A DNA stretch of 64,000 bases from Gp13-AA77 sp035946575. Its GTDB lineage: Bacteria; Acidobacteriota; Terriglobia; UBA7540. Position 1 is the stretch's first letter; each line of letters opens with the position of its first letter. Under the pieces are notes generated by a model that was not told where the DNA came from, ran no database searches, and worked only from the letters and a program-made list of their open reading frames with translations. Where the stretch lies: NCBI GenBank assembly GCA_035946575.1, contig DASYZG010000119.1, forward strand, positions 1-64,000. The letters run 5' to 3'. Made by a program: the position numbers and the translations under genes. Below, piece after piece: positions 35,248 through 45,126 of this stretch.

Positions 35248-35478
35248 GTGACAAGTGACGAGGAGTAGGGGCTAGTCGTTCGGGGCCAGGGCAAGCGGCA
35301 CTCTGATCGGTGACAAGTGGCAGGTGGCGAGGGGCATGCAGCGACTGAACGAATCGCGATTAGGGAGGACCAAATCCACTAGCCACTTATCGACAGCCGC
35401 CATAGCCACTCGCCACCTGTCAATTGTCACTCTTCATCCTAGCCCCGGACTCACCGCTCCGCCACTCGCCATTCGCCC
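35248..35478. repeat. Heptameric repeat tract (GTGACAAGTGACGAG / CGCCACTCGCC)
   Basis: The left half repeats GTGACAAGTG(A/G)C, GTGGCAGGTGGCGAG and similar; the right half repeats CCACTCGCC, CACTTATC and CCATTCGCC. The two halves are largely reverse-complementary in style, so the tract could fold on itself. No gene is supported. Confidence 0.6.
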
Positions 35479-36423
35479 CTAGCCGCTCATCGCCTGCCCC
35501 TGATCTTTGGCCCTTCTGAGCCTCGCCGCCCTCACCGTATTCGACATCAGCATGGCGATGGTCAGCGGGCCGACGCCGCCGGGCACCGGCGTGTACGCTC
35601 CGGCGCGCGCGCGGACGTCCTCGGGCTGGACGTCGCCGATCAGCACGGAGCCCCTGGACTCGAGCTTGCGCAGGGCCTCGGCCGTGTCGTGGAAAGCGCC
35701 CCGAACTTCTTCGGCGCTGGCCAGACGATTCATTCCCACGTCGATCACGGTCGCTCCCGGCCGGATGAAGTCGCCGGTCACAAACGCCGGACGGCCCATG
35801 GCCGCCACCAGAATATCGGCTTCCCGCGCCACGGCCGGAAGGTCGCGCGTGCGCGAATGGCAGATCGTCACCGTGGCGTGCTGATGCAGCAGCAGCAGGG
35901 CCATCGGTTTGCCTACGATGTCACTGCGGCCGACCACCACGGCGCGCGCGCCGTTGATGGGAATCTGGTAGCGGCGCAGCATTTCCATGATTCCGGCCGG
36001 CGTGCAGGCCACAAGATTCGGGCGCCCAGCCACCAGGCGTCCGACGTTGGCGGGATGGAATCCGTCCACGTCCTTGGCAGGATCGACCGCTTCGAGGATG
36101 CGGCGGGTATCGATCTGCGAGGGCAGCGGAAGCTGCACCAGGATGCCGTCGATCTCGTCGCGCCGGTTCAGGGTGTCGACCAGGGCCAGCAACTCGCCCG
36201 TGGTCATGGTCGCGGGCCGCTCGACCTTCTCGCTATAGAGTCCAAGCGTTTCGCAGGCCTTTACCTTGCTGCGCACGTAAATCTGCGAAGCCGGGTTCTC
36301 GCCAACCAGCACGGCCGCGAGCCCCGGCGTGATGCCGCGTGCCTTCAGAGCCGCGATCTCGCCGGCCAGCTCCGTCTGGATTTCATCGCGAATCTTCAGC
36401 CCGTCAAGTATGGTTGCGCTCAT
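35479..36423 (-). CDS. folD: Methylenetetrahydrofolate dehydrogenase/cyclohydrolase
   Basis: A 314-aa bifunctional enzyme of one-carbon metabolism. Visible are GENPASQIYVRSKVKACETLG with the catalytic Lys, DGILVQLPLPSQID, KDVDGFHPANVGRL, the NADP motif VVGRSDIVGKPMA, and the C-terminal TPVPGGVGPLTIAMLMSNTV. It interconverts 5,10-methylene-, methenyl- and 10-formyl-tetrahydrofolate. It is about 20-25 residues longer than the usual 285-295 aa, with the extra length in a charged C-terminus (RAARLRRAKDQGQAMSG). Confidence 0.96.
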   Translation of the reverse strand: MSATILDGLKIRDEIQTELAGEIAALKARGITPGLAAVLVGENPASQIYVRSKVKACETLGLYSEKVERPATMTTGELLALVDTLNRRDEIDGILVQLPLPSQIDTRRILEAVDPAKDVDGFHPANVGRLVAGRPNLVACTPAGIMEMLRRYQIPINGARAVVVGRSDIVGKPMALLLLHQHATVTICHSRTRDLPAVAREADILVAAMGRPAFVTGDFIRPGATVIDVGMNRLASAEEVRGAFHDTAEALRKLESRGSVLIGDVQPEDVRARAGAYTPVPGGVGPLTIAMLMSNTVRAARLRRAKDQGQAMSG

Positions 36424-36454
36424 CGTTCACCTTCAAATAATCCTTGACCCCAGA

Positions 36455-36580
36455 CTAGCAGGCTGCCGAAAGAAAGTTTGAGGAGCGTAGCGGCGAGTTT
36501 ACTTCGCCATAAGCCCAACGCTCTCAATACACGCGTGGCGGCCTAAAGCCGCCCCTACACGCTTTCCGGCAGCCTGCTAG
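36455..36580. repeat. Composite 126-bp inverted-repeat element (TIR CTAGCAGGCTGCCG)
   Basis: The ends CTAGCAGGCTGCCGAAAG (36455-36472) and CTTTCCGGCAGCCTGCTAG (36562-36580) are near-perfect inverted repeats. Nested inside is a GTAGCGGCG element (36487-36558): left hairpin GTAGCGGCGAGTTTACTTCGCC, right hairpin TGGCGGCCTAAAGCCGCC then CCTAC. The outer ends look like those of a miniature inverted-repeat element. No open frame is carried. Confidence 0.8.
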
Positions 36581-36897
36581 GATACTCCAGGCGTGGCTTG
36601 CGGCGCGATGCTATTGAGGTTCGCAGATTATTGAACAAGTAGCGCGCCTGTCCCAGGCGCGCCAGTCGTGCCAGTCGCGGCCGGGACGCCCGCGCTACAG
36701 CATAACCCTGTCCAGGCTTCAGCACAGAGATCGCGGACGATTCGCGGAGGTCATGGAGAGGAAGCTTTCAGGCCGTCGCGGCCCGCTGCAACCAAAGCGG
36801 GAGCAAGTGGCAAGCGGCTCCTGAAAAGTGGCTGGTGGCAAGCAACTCGATGTTCCGCTTATCATGGTTGTCGATGGCTAACTCAACCGATGGTGGC
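36581..36897. other. Intergenic between composite repeat and LarA-like gene
   Basis: Contains short GC-rich palindromes (for example CGCGCCTGTCCCAGGCGCG near 36641). No gene is supported before the LarA-like start. Confidence 0.4.
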
Positions 36898-38169
<1,272 letters not shown>

Positions 38170-38408
38170 GCTCGGTAGTGCAGAAGCGGAACGCGAGAGT
38201 TTGCCCTCTCACCGCTGCCTTACATCGTGGTGTACTCGATTATTGAGGTCCTGCACATTCGCCACACCGCCCCAGACAGGCCGTAGGTGGCCGGGGTCGC
38301 AACAGGGCGGGGTCACGCGCTCGCGAGTTGACTCCAGCGAACAGCGAAGTCCAGAATAGTGCTTCGAGCCGCGGCTGCGTTGGGCTTGGGGATGTTGCGA
38401 GGACATCG

Positions 38409-39014
38409 ATGAAGGCCATGCTGCTGATCCTCATGGCGTTGTTCGCATCTTGCGCCGTCCTCACCGCTCAGGATGCCAGGCAGGCCGATTCCAGCCAGGC
38501 AAAGACCGGGGAGCAGCGCAGTCAGCCGGCCCGGAACCAGAAGACGGCCGCCAAAACTGCTTTGGCGCCTCAGCTTCAGGATGCGACGGCGCCCGGCACA
38601 CCGGTGACTTCCCGTGGTCCATTGCTGCTGAAGGGTGCCGGCCCGGCGAACGTGGAGGACGCGGCTCGCCGGGCGGCTCACGATCTGGCCGCCGGCCAGA
38701 AAGAGCCGTCAACCAAGAGCGGCGGCATGACGAAAGACGCCCCCAAAATCGGGAAAGACTCATCAAGCTCGTCCGCGCCCTCCGGGATTGGCGAGTTCCA
38801 GGCAGTCCCGGGTGGCACGAGCCGGACATCAGCCGGTCCGGTGGTCCAGAAGAGCAGCTCGGCCGCGAAGAGAATTCACGGTGAGATCTACGGCGCCGGC
38901 GGGACGGCGGGACGCGCCGGCAGCGAGTCCGTCGGGGCGACGTCCCGGAGCGGCAAGACGTCGGTATATGTGCAGTCGGATCAGGCGGCACCCAGCGCCG
39001 CACCGCCGAAGTAA
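38409..39014 (+). CDS. Small exported low-complexity protein
   Basis: A 201-aa protein. MKAMLLILMALFASCAVLTAQ is a clear signal peptide. The rest is Ser/Ala/Gly/Lys-rich without recognised domains, e.g. KTGEQRSQPARNQKTAAKT, APQLQDATAPGTPV and SAAKRIHGEIYGAGGTAG. GAGG upstream supports ATG 38409. It lies upstream of an exported esterase on the same strand (104-base gap). Function unknown. Confidence 0.6.
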   Translation: MKAMLLILMALFASCAVLTAQDARQADSSQAKTGEQRSQPARNQKTAAKTALAPQLQDATAPGTPVTSRGPLLLKGAGPANVEDAARRAAHDLAAGQKEPSTKSGGMTKDAPKIGKDSSSSSAPSGIGEFQAVPGGTSRTSAGPVVQKSSSAAKRIHGEIYGAGGTAGRAGSESVGATSRSGKTSVYVQSDQAAPSAAPPK

Positions 39015-39118
39015 CCGAAACCGGAATCGGACTGAAAGTGGGCCTTCGACGAATTGATGAAGCCGGGAAGCCAAAGCCGCCGGGGGAGTGCTGGAGGGAT
39101 AGGGATAAAGAGATTCCA

Positions 39119-40099
39119 ATGCCTAATCGCCCGTCAAGCTCGCACATTCTTCTCCCACGCCACGCTCGCCTGATCGCGGCGGCCCTTGTCTTGGGATCGA
39201 CGCTGCTAACCGGTTCGGCCGCTCACGGGGCGAGCGCGCCGGGCGCGACCACCCTCGACTGCGGAGAGGTCCAGAGCACGATCCTGGGCCGCTCCGTGTC
39301 CTTCTGCGCCGACTTGCCTGCGGACTACGCCACCAGTACAAAACGCTATCCCGTGCTCTACTTCCTGCACGGGCTGTTTGAGAACGAGCGGAGTTGGGCT
39401 GAGCGTGGCGGGAAAGACATTCTGGACGGCATGCTGGCCAAGGGCGAGTTGGAGCCTTTCATCGTGGTCTGTCCCGATGCCGGCAAGACGTTCTACGTGA
39501 ATTCCTACGACGGCAAGGTCCGCTATGAGGATTTTTTCGTGCAGGAGTTCATCCCTTACATCGAGCAGCACTACCGCACGGTTGCGACTCGCGCCGGGCG
39601 CGGCCTCTTCGGAGTTTCGATGGGAGGGTTCGGGTCGCTGCACATCGGATTCCGCCATGCGAACTTGTTCGGCGCCGTCAGCGCGCAGAGCGCCGCGTTG
39701 CTGCCAAAGCTCCCGAACCCGTTCCCGGCGACGCGACGATGGCAGTTCTACGCCCAGTTGCTGCAGGAACCGTTCGGCTCACCTCTCAATGAGGCCTATT
39801 TCGAAGCCAACAATCCCATCGATCTGGCCGAACATTCGGACACGTTCAAGGGCCTGAGGCTCTACTTCGATTGCGGCGACCACGATCGCTATGGGTTCCT
39901 TGAAGGCAACCAGGATCTGGACAAGATTCTGACGGCGCAGCATTTCCCGCATGAATTCGCGGCGCGCGAGGGCGATCACGGCTGGAGCTACGAAGAAGAC
40001 TACATGCACTTCGCCCTGCAGTTTCACAGTCAGGAGTTCCACCAGGCGCTGGCGTCCGCGAAAGCGCCGGGTTCGACGGCGGGTGGGAGGTCAAAGTGA
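39119..40099 (+). CDS. Exported esterase, esterase-D / putative-esterase family
   Basis: A 326-aa alpha/beta hydrolase. The signal peptide comes after a basic N-terminus (RHARLIAAALVLGSTLLTGSAAHG), followed by YPVLYFLHGLFENERSW (oxyanion HG), the nucleophile elbow GVSMGGFGSLHIG (Ser167), YFDCGDHDRYG with a likely catalytic Asp, and REGDHGWSYEEDYM with the catalytic His. This is the PF00756 pattern shared with feruloyl/acetyl esterases and mycolyltransferase relatives. It is probably periplasmic. The TlpA-like gene starts inside its stop codon (GTGA overlap), so the two are translated together. Confidence 0.87.
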   Translation: MPNRPSSSHILLPRHARLIAAALVLGSTLLTGSAAHGASAPGATTLDCGEVQSTILGRSVSFCADLPADYATSTKRYPVLYFLHGLFENERSWAERGGKDILDGMLAKGELEPFIVVCPDAGKTFYVNSYDGKVRYEDFFVQEFIPYIEQHYRTVATRAGRGLFGVSMGGFGSLHIGFRHANLFGAVSAQSAALLPKLPNPFPATRRWQFYAQLLQEPFGSPLNEAYFEANNPIDLAEHSDTFKGLRLYFDCGDHDRYGFLEGNQDLDKILTAQHFPHEFAAREGDHGWSYEEDYMHFALQFHSQEFHQALASAKAPGSTAGGRSK

Positions 40100-41130
40100 C
40101 CGGGTGGCGAAGCGCTGGTCGCATGGCCGGTCGTGCGCCCGATCCTCTGCCTCGTTCTCTGGCGCTGATGGGCATCAGCCTGCTGGCGATCGCGGTGCCC
40201 GTTTTGGCGCAGAATCCGGCGAGAGCGCGACCGGCTGGATCGGCTGCGGCGGAGATCCCGGCGCAGGAGCGCGCCCAGGCCGAGGCCAAGGTCGTCAGCT
40301 ACATCCGCGAGCATTTGCAGCCCGGCCGACCGCTGCTGATCACCGAACTGGAGAAGACTTTTACGCAGCCTGCGGAGCGCCTGGCGCTGGGGAAACTGTA
40401 CAGCGCCTTTTTCCGGATTCCGCTTTTCGTGGCCGGATACCAGCAGAAGCTCGGGCATCCACCGACGCTCGCCACCATTGCCGATCAGTTTGACCTGCAC
40501 GTGCCGGGCGAGGCTGATCTGTTGCTGCGGGTGATGGACTCTGATCCCCGCGTGCCGCATTTCCTGAGCCGGGATTCGCGCACCGGCGAGATCACCAAAG
40601 TGGATGTGGCGGCGATCCGCTCCGACCCGCGTTTCGGCCAGGCACTCGATCATCAGATCGCGGGCTGGGAAGGGCGGCGCCCGCCGGCGCTCACTCTGCA
40701 GGGGCTCGACGGGCAGCCGATCACGCTCAGCAACCCGTCCGGCAAGGGTCTGCTGCTGGAAGTCTGGTTCACGGGCTGTCCGCCGTGCATGCAGGAGACG
40801 CCGGTGCTGGTGAACCTGAGTCGCGAGTTCGCAGGCAAAGGTCTCCTGATCGTGGGGGCCAACGCCGACCAACTGCTCGGGCTGAGCTACACCGACGCGG
40901 TGCGGCAGCGCTATGTCCGCGAGCACCACGTGGATTTTCCCATCGCCGAGTGGGACAAGGCCGCGAATGCCGCTTATGGCGGGATCTCGATTTTTCCCAC
41001 GCTGTTTCTCATGAATTCGAGCGGCGTGGTGCAACAGCACTGGGTCGGATTCGTGAGCGCTCAAGAGCTGCGGGCCGCCGCCGGGAAGCTTGTTTCCGGA
41101 GACGCGGGCAGCGCAGCAGGCGGACGCTGA
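40096..41130 (+). CDS. TlpA-like exported thioredoxin-fold protein
   Basis: A 344-aa protein with an N-terminal signal-type hydrophobic segment (LALMGISLLAIAVPVLAQ). The middle has helical repeats. The C-terminal domain is thioredoxin-like with the active site WFTGCPPCMQE (Cys228, Cys231), then GKGLLIVGANADQL and the cis-Pro motif ISIFPTLFLMNSSG. It is a likely periplasmic thiol reductant or oxidoreductase. The start GTG overlaps the esterase stop by 4 bases. The CPPC sequence is typical of TlpA/ResA-type proteins; redox direction cannot be read from sequence. Confidence 0.85.
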   Translation: MTGWRSAGRMAGRAPDPLPRSLALMGISLLAIAVPVLAQNPARARPAGSAAAEIPAQERAQAEAKVVSYIREHLQPGRPLLITELEKTFTQPAERLALGKLYSAFFRIPLFVAGYQQKLGHPPTLATIADQFDLHVPGEADLLLRVMDSDPRVPHFLSRDSRTGEITKVDVAAIRSDPRFGQALDHQIAGWEGRRPPALTLQGLDGQPITLSNPSGKGLLLEVWFTGCPPCMQETPVLVNLSREFAGKGLLIVGANADQLLGLSYTDAVRQRYVREHHVDFPIAEWDKAANAAYGGISIFPTLFLMNSSGVVQQHWVGFVSAQELRAAAGKLVSGDAGSAAGGR

Positions 41131-41470
41131 GAATCGGAAGCATGGCCGCCGGGTGGTACACCCGGCGCGACTCGGCGCAACCCAATCGGCCAAAAGTGGC
41201 AAGCGGCTAGTGTGCCGTCCGCTAAACAGATGGACAACTGGTGTGCTCGTAGCGGCGGCTTTATGCCGCCACCGCGAATTGAGAATGCTGAAGTTATGGC
41301 GACGTAAAGTCGCCGCTACATTGTCCACCTGAATACTGGGCAGCACGCTCGTGGCGAGCAAGAATGCCTCCGTGTGTGGTGAGGAAGTTCAGGTTTTGTA
41401 TTGCAGAGTGCCGAACTCCGGGCGGAACACGCAGCCAGAGCCAATTCCCGCAGGCGCTGAAAGAGGGGAC
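41131..41470. other. Intergenic with a palindromic element and Omp85 start region
   Basis: Contains the GTAGCGGCG element at 41251-41335. The frame open from 41351 extends the Omp85 gene, but no ribosome site precedes it. GTG 41471 has AGAGGGG in front. Confidence 0.5.
41251..41335. repeat. GTAGCGGCG/GCTAC palindromic dispersed element, copy 4
   Basis: Near-identical to 1504-1587: left hairpin GTAGCGGCGGCTTTATGCCGCC, right hairpin TGGCGACGTAAAGTCGCC then GCTAC and the tail ATTGTCCACCTGAATA. Here an outer TGGACA (about 41232) could pair with TGTCCA in the tail. Confidence 0.85.
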
Positions 41471-44434
41471 GTGACGCAGGCCCGGCTGGAGTTCAAAACG
41501 CCTGCGGTTCGCTCTCCTTGGCCTCGTCCGGTTCACAGGGGATTCCTTTGGCTCGCCCTCGTGATTCTGGCTCAGGCGCCGCTCGCCGCCGGCGACTCGG
41601 GTTTATGGGGACGAAACGTCGTCGACATGCGGCTTCAGGCAGACGCCGATCTGACCCTCCAGCAGTTCGTTAAAGAAGTCGCGCAGCAGAAAGGCCAGCC
41701 TCTCGATCCCTCCAAAGTCAACCTGAGCTTGAAGAACCTGTACGCCACCGGGCGCTTTGTGGAGTTGACCGCCGAGGCCAAACCGCAAGGCGAAGGCGTG
41801 GTGCTGATCTTTCAGGCCCGGGCGCGCTACTTCGTCGGCGTCGTACGCGTGGAGGGCGCGCCGCCCAACGCCGACCCGGCGGCACTGACGTCGGGCGCAG
41901 GCCTCCATCTCGGCGAACCCTGCTCCCGGGAATCACTCGAGCGGGCCAAGTCCAGAATTCTCGCGGCGCTTGCTTCCAACGCCTACTACCGGGCGACGGT
42001 CAAGGTCCAGGAGCAGCGGCGCCGCGAATCGGAGGAGAGCGACATCATCTTTACGGTAACCGCGGGCCGTCCGGCGCGGCTGGCACGTATCGACTTCACC
42101 GGCAGTCCGGGTGTGCCCGGCGCCACCCTGGTCCGCGAAGCAGGTTGGAAAACCGGAACCGAGCTGACGCAAGCCCGCCTGCAGCGCGGCCTCTCCCGAC
42201 TGCATAACTTCTACGTCAAGCGAAATCATCTGGAGGCTTCGGCGCTTGCCGCCAACCGCTCTTACGATCGGCGCGCGAACACAGAACAACTCGTCGTCAA
42301 GGTCGAGGCGGGGCCGGAGATCCGTATCCGGGTCGCCGGCGCTCACATTTCGGCTTCGGACCTGCGCGCCATCCTGCCCGCGTATCTCGAATCGAGCGCC
42401 GATGCGTTGACGCTGCTCGACGGTGAGCCGGTACTGGCGAACTATTTCAGAGATCGCGGATATTTCAACGCCCGCGTGAAGCTTTCAGATCAGGGTGCGG
42501 CCCCAATCCGGCAGGCGGGGACAATCACCTACACGGTGAACCTGGGGTCGCGGGGGAGATTCGTGGGCTACAGGTTCCGCGGCAACCGCTCGGTTCCGGT
42601 CGCCGACCTCTCGGGAGCCGTCCTGCTGCAGCCGGCAGCCTTCGAACTGCGGCGGGGCCGCTTCGATCAGGATCTGCTCGATCGTTCGGTTCAGGGCATG
42701 ACAGCTCTTTATCAGAATCGCGGCTTCGCCGAAGCCAGGGTGACGGCATCGCTCAACGAGGCGTATCAAGGCGAAGCGGGGCATCTCTTCGTCACCTTTA
42801 ACATCGAGGAGGGCGCCCAGACCCACGTGCGCCACATGACCATCGTGGGTATGAGCGAAGACCTTCGCAAAGGACTCGGCTCGCTGCTCACAGCACCCGG
42901 CGAGCCTTACTCCCCGGTGCGGGCCCGGGGCGACCGCGATTCAATCGCAAGCTACCTGGTGAACCACGGCTACGAACGAGCCGATGTGCAATGGCATGCT
43001 TCGGAAGCCACGGACCGGCACGAGGTCGACGTGGAGTATACGGTCGAAACCGGCGTAAAAGAGACCGTCGCGCGCGTGGTGATCCTGGGCAACGACTTCA
43101 CACGTGACAGCGTGATCAGTCGTCAGCTCAGCGTTGGCGCGGGGCAGGCTCTTAGCGAGAGTTCATTGCTGCAGACGGAGCAGCAATTGTATGACCTCGG
43201 GCTTTTCAATCAGGTGCAGGTCACCACTCAGAATCCCGCCGGGTCATCTCCGGAGAAGACCTTGCTGGTCGGCGTGGAGGAGGCCAAGCGCTGGACGTTC
43301 GGCTACGGCGGTGGTCTCGACGTGCAGAGGCTGCCTGCGAACGGTTCGAAGCAGGGACAGGCGCCGACCGGACAATACGGTGTGAGCCCCCGCGTCTCGC
43401 TCGAACTCGATCGAATCAATCTCGACGGCCGGCCCCAGACCTACTCCCTGGCCGGTCACTTCTCCAATCTGGAGAAGATCGGATCCACCAGCTATACAAT
43501 TCCGAACTTCCTCGGGCACCGCGGACTGGAGTTTCGCCTCACAGGCCTGGAGGACCAGAGCCGCAACGTCCTGACATTCAATTCCCAGCGGCAGGAGATT
43601 GCCCTCTCTCTGCAGAAACACTACAGCGCACATTCTTCACTGCTGGCACGCTACAGTTTCCGCCACGTGACGGTTTCCAACGTGCAGATTAACCCGGCCG
43701 AGGTGCCACTGGTCAGCCAGAGCGTTCTGGTTGCCACGGTGGGCGCCAGCTACGTGAACGACCACAGGGACAATCCGGTGGACGCGACCCGCGGCTCCTA
43801 TACGACGCTGGATGCTGATGCCGCCTGGACCGGCTTCGGCTCGTCCGCGGACTTTGGCCGGCTGATCGCTCAGAACTCGACGTATTACCACCTCGGCTCC
43901 CACGTGATCTTCGCCAGAAACACCCGGGTTGGGATCGAGCCCGTCTACGGTCACACCAGCGTGGACCAGGGCGTGCCGCTGCCCGAACGCCTGTTCCTGG
44001 GCGGTCCCGACTCCGACCGCGCCTTCTCGCTCAACGAGGCCGGACCGCGCGACCCGATCACGGGGTATCCTATCGGCGGCAAAGGGCTGTTCCTCAACCA
44101 GCTCGAGTTACGCTTTCCGCTCGAACAGAATCATCTCGGGCTGGTGGTGTTTGAGGACGCCGGCAACGTTTTTTCCTCGCCCCGCTTGTTCAGGCTGCTG
44201 AAATTTGTGCAAAGCGGGCCGACCGACTTCAACTACGACGTCCAGGCGGGCGGGCTCGGGCTCCGCTACAACACTCCGGTGGGTCCCATTCGCTTCGATG
44301 TGGCCTATAGCCCGAACATCCCGAAATTCCTGGCCTGTACCAACCAGACGGTCTCGGTCTGCCCGGCGAGCGACGTTGAGGTGCTTCGATTACCGCGTTT
44401 CGAATTCTTCCTGAGCGTCGGGCAGAGCTTCTGA
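41471..44434 (+). CDS. Omp85-family (TamA/BamA-like) outer-membrane assembly protein
   Basis: A protein of about 987 aa. After a hydrophobic N-terminal segment (FLWLALVILAQAPLAAG) come several POTRA-like domains, marked by repeated patterns such as VTVVGN/VVILGNDF, ALYQNRGFAEARV and YLVNHGYERADV, up to about residue 640. The last ~340 residues are a beta-barrel of the surface-antigen family, with PLPERLFLGGPDSDRAF in place of the usual RGF/Y box and GLFLNQLELRFPL, ending SVGQSF (terminal Phe). It sits with surA-like and tamB-like genes overlapping by 1 and 4 bases, so a TAM-type role in outer-membrane assembly or lipid transport is likely. BamA itself is not excluded. GTG 41471 has AGAGGGG upstream. 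Confidence 0.88.
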   Translation: MTQARLEFKTPAVRSPWPRPVHRGFLWLALVILAQAPLAAGDSGLWGRNVVDMRLQADADLTLQQFVKEVAQQKGQPLDPSKVNLSLKNLYATGRFVELTAEAKPQGEGVVLIFQARARYFVGVVRVEGAPPNADPAALTSGAGLHLGEPCSRESLERAKSRILAALASNAYYRATVKVQEQRRRESEESDIIFTVTAGRPARLARIDFTGSPGVPGATLVREAGWKTGTELTQARLQRGLSRLHNFYVKRNHLEASALAANRSYDRRANTEQLVVKVEAGPEIRIRVAGAHISASDLRAILPAYLESSADALTLLDGEPVLANYFRDRGYFNARVKLSDQGAAPIRQAGTITYTVNLGSRGRFVGYRFRGNRSVPVADLSGAVLLQPAAFELRRGRFDQDLLDRSVQGMTALYQNRGFAEARVTASLNEAYQGEAGHLFVTFNIEEGAQTHVRHMTIVGMSEDLRKGLGSLLTAPGEPYSPVRARGDRDSIASYLVNHGYERADVQWHASEATDRHEVDVEYTVETGVKETVARVVILGNDFTRDSVISRQLSVGAGQALSESSLLQTEQQLYDLGLFNQVQVTTQNPAGSSPEKTLLVGVEEAKRWTFGYGGGLDVQRLPANGSKQGQAPTGQYGVSPRVSLELDRINLDGRPQTYSLAGHFSNLEKIGSTSYTIPNFLGHRGLEFRLTGLEDQSRNVLTFNSQRQEIALSLQKHYSAHSSLLARYSFRHVTVSNVQINPAEVPLVSQSVLVATVGASYVNDHRDNPVDATRGSYTTLDADAAWTGFGSSADFGRLIAQNSTYYHLGSHVIFARNTRVGIEPVYGHTSVDQGVPLPERLFLGGPDSDRAFSLNEAGPRDPITGYPIGGKGLFLNQLELRFPLEQNHLGLVVFEDAGNVFSSPRLFRLLKFVQSGPTDFNYDVQAGGLGLRYNTPVGPIRFDVAYSPNIPKFLACTNQTVSVCPASDVEVLRLPRFEFFLSVGQSF

Positions 44435-45126
44435 TGGCGCTCGCCGCGATGGCGCTGCTGGTCGTGAGCGCCGCGGCGCAGACGCCGGCGGGGCTATCGG
44501 GCACGGCCGGGGGGCAGACGCTGGACCGGGTTGTGGCCGCGGTGGGCAACACCGCCATCACCGCCAGCGATGTGGAGAGCGAGTACCGGTTGGAGTTGCT
44601 TCTGGACGGCAAGGAGCCGGACCCGGACCCTGGCGCGGGTGTTCTCAATCAGGTCCGGCAGCGGATGATCGACCGCATCCTCCTGGAAGATGAGGTACAG
44701 GCCGATTCCATCAAGGTGTCTCCGGACGATCCGGCCGTCGCCGCTCGTTGGAACGCTTTGCAGAAGAAGTTCCCCAATATGGAAGCATTCGCAACCGCGC
44801 TCAAGCAGGCGGGAATGAGCGAGGAATCGCTTAAGTCGGTGCTGGCGGAGCAGGAAAGCATCCTGCGCGTCATCGATCAGCGGTTGCGGCCGGAGGCGGT
44901 GGTGGAACCGCCCGAGATCGAGGCCTATTACCACGATATTTTTGTACCCAGGCTCGCCAAGCAGGGAAACCAACCGGCCCCGCCGCTCAGCGAAGTCGAG
45001 AGCAGAATTCGCGAGATCCTGGTGCAGCAGAAGATCGACGGCCTCCTGGACGCTTGGCTGAAGAGGCTCCGTGCCCGCGATGACGTGCGGGTCTTCGGAA
45101 GCGCCGAAGCGGGCGGGGTACCATGA
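44434..45126 (+). CDS. SurA-like periplasmic chaperone lacking the PPIase domain
   Basis: A 230-aa exported protein with signal ALAAMALLVVSAAAQ. SurA N-domain features are LDRVVAAVGNTAITASDVESEYRLELLL and RQRMIDRILLEDEVQADSIKVSPDD, and the C-terminal helix is IREILVQQKIDGLLDAWLKRLRARDDV. No parvulin (rotamase) domain is present, so it resembles the chaperone core only. ATG overlaps the Omp85 stop by one base, so the two are tightly coupled. It likely escorts outer-membrane proteins to the adjacent Omp85 protein. Confidence 0.85.
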   Translation: MALAAMALLVVSAAAQTPAGLSGTAGGQTLDRVVAAVGNTAITASDVESEYRLELLLDGKEPDPDPGAGVLNQVRQRMIDRILLEDEVQADSIKVSPDDPAVAARWNALQKKFPNMEAFATALKQAGMSEESLKSVLAEQESILRVIDQRLRPEAVVEPPEIEAYYHDIFVPRLAKQGNQPAPPLSEVESRIREILVQQKIDGLLDAWLKRLRARDDVRVFGSAEAGGVP

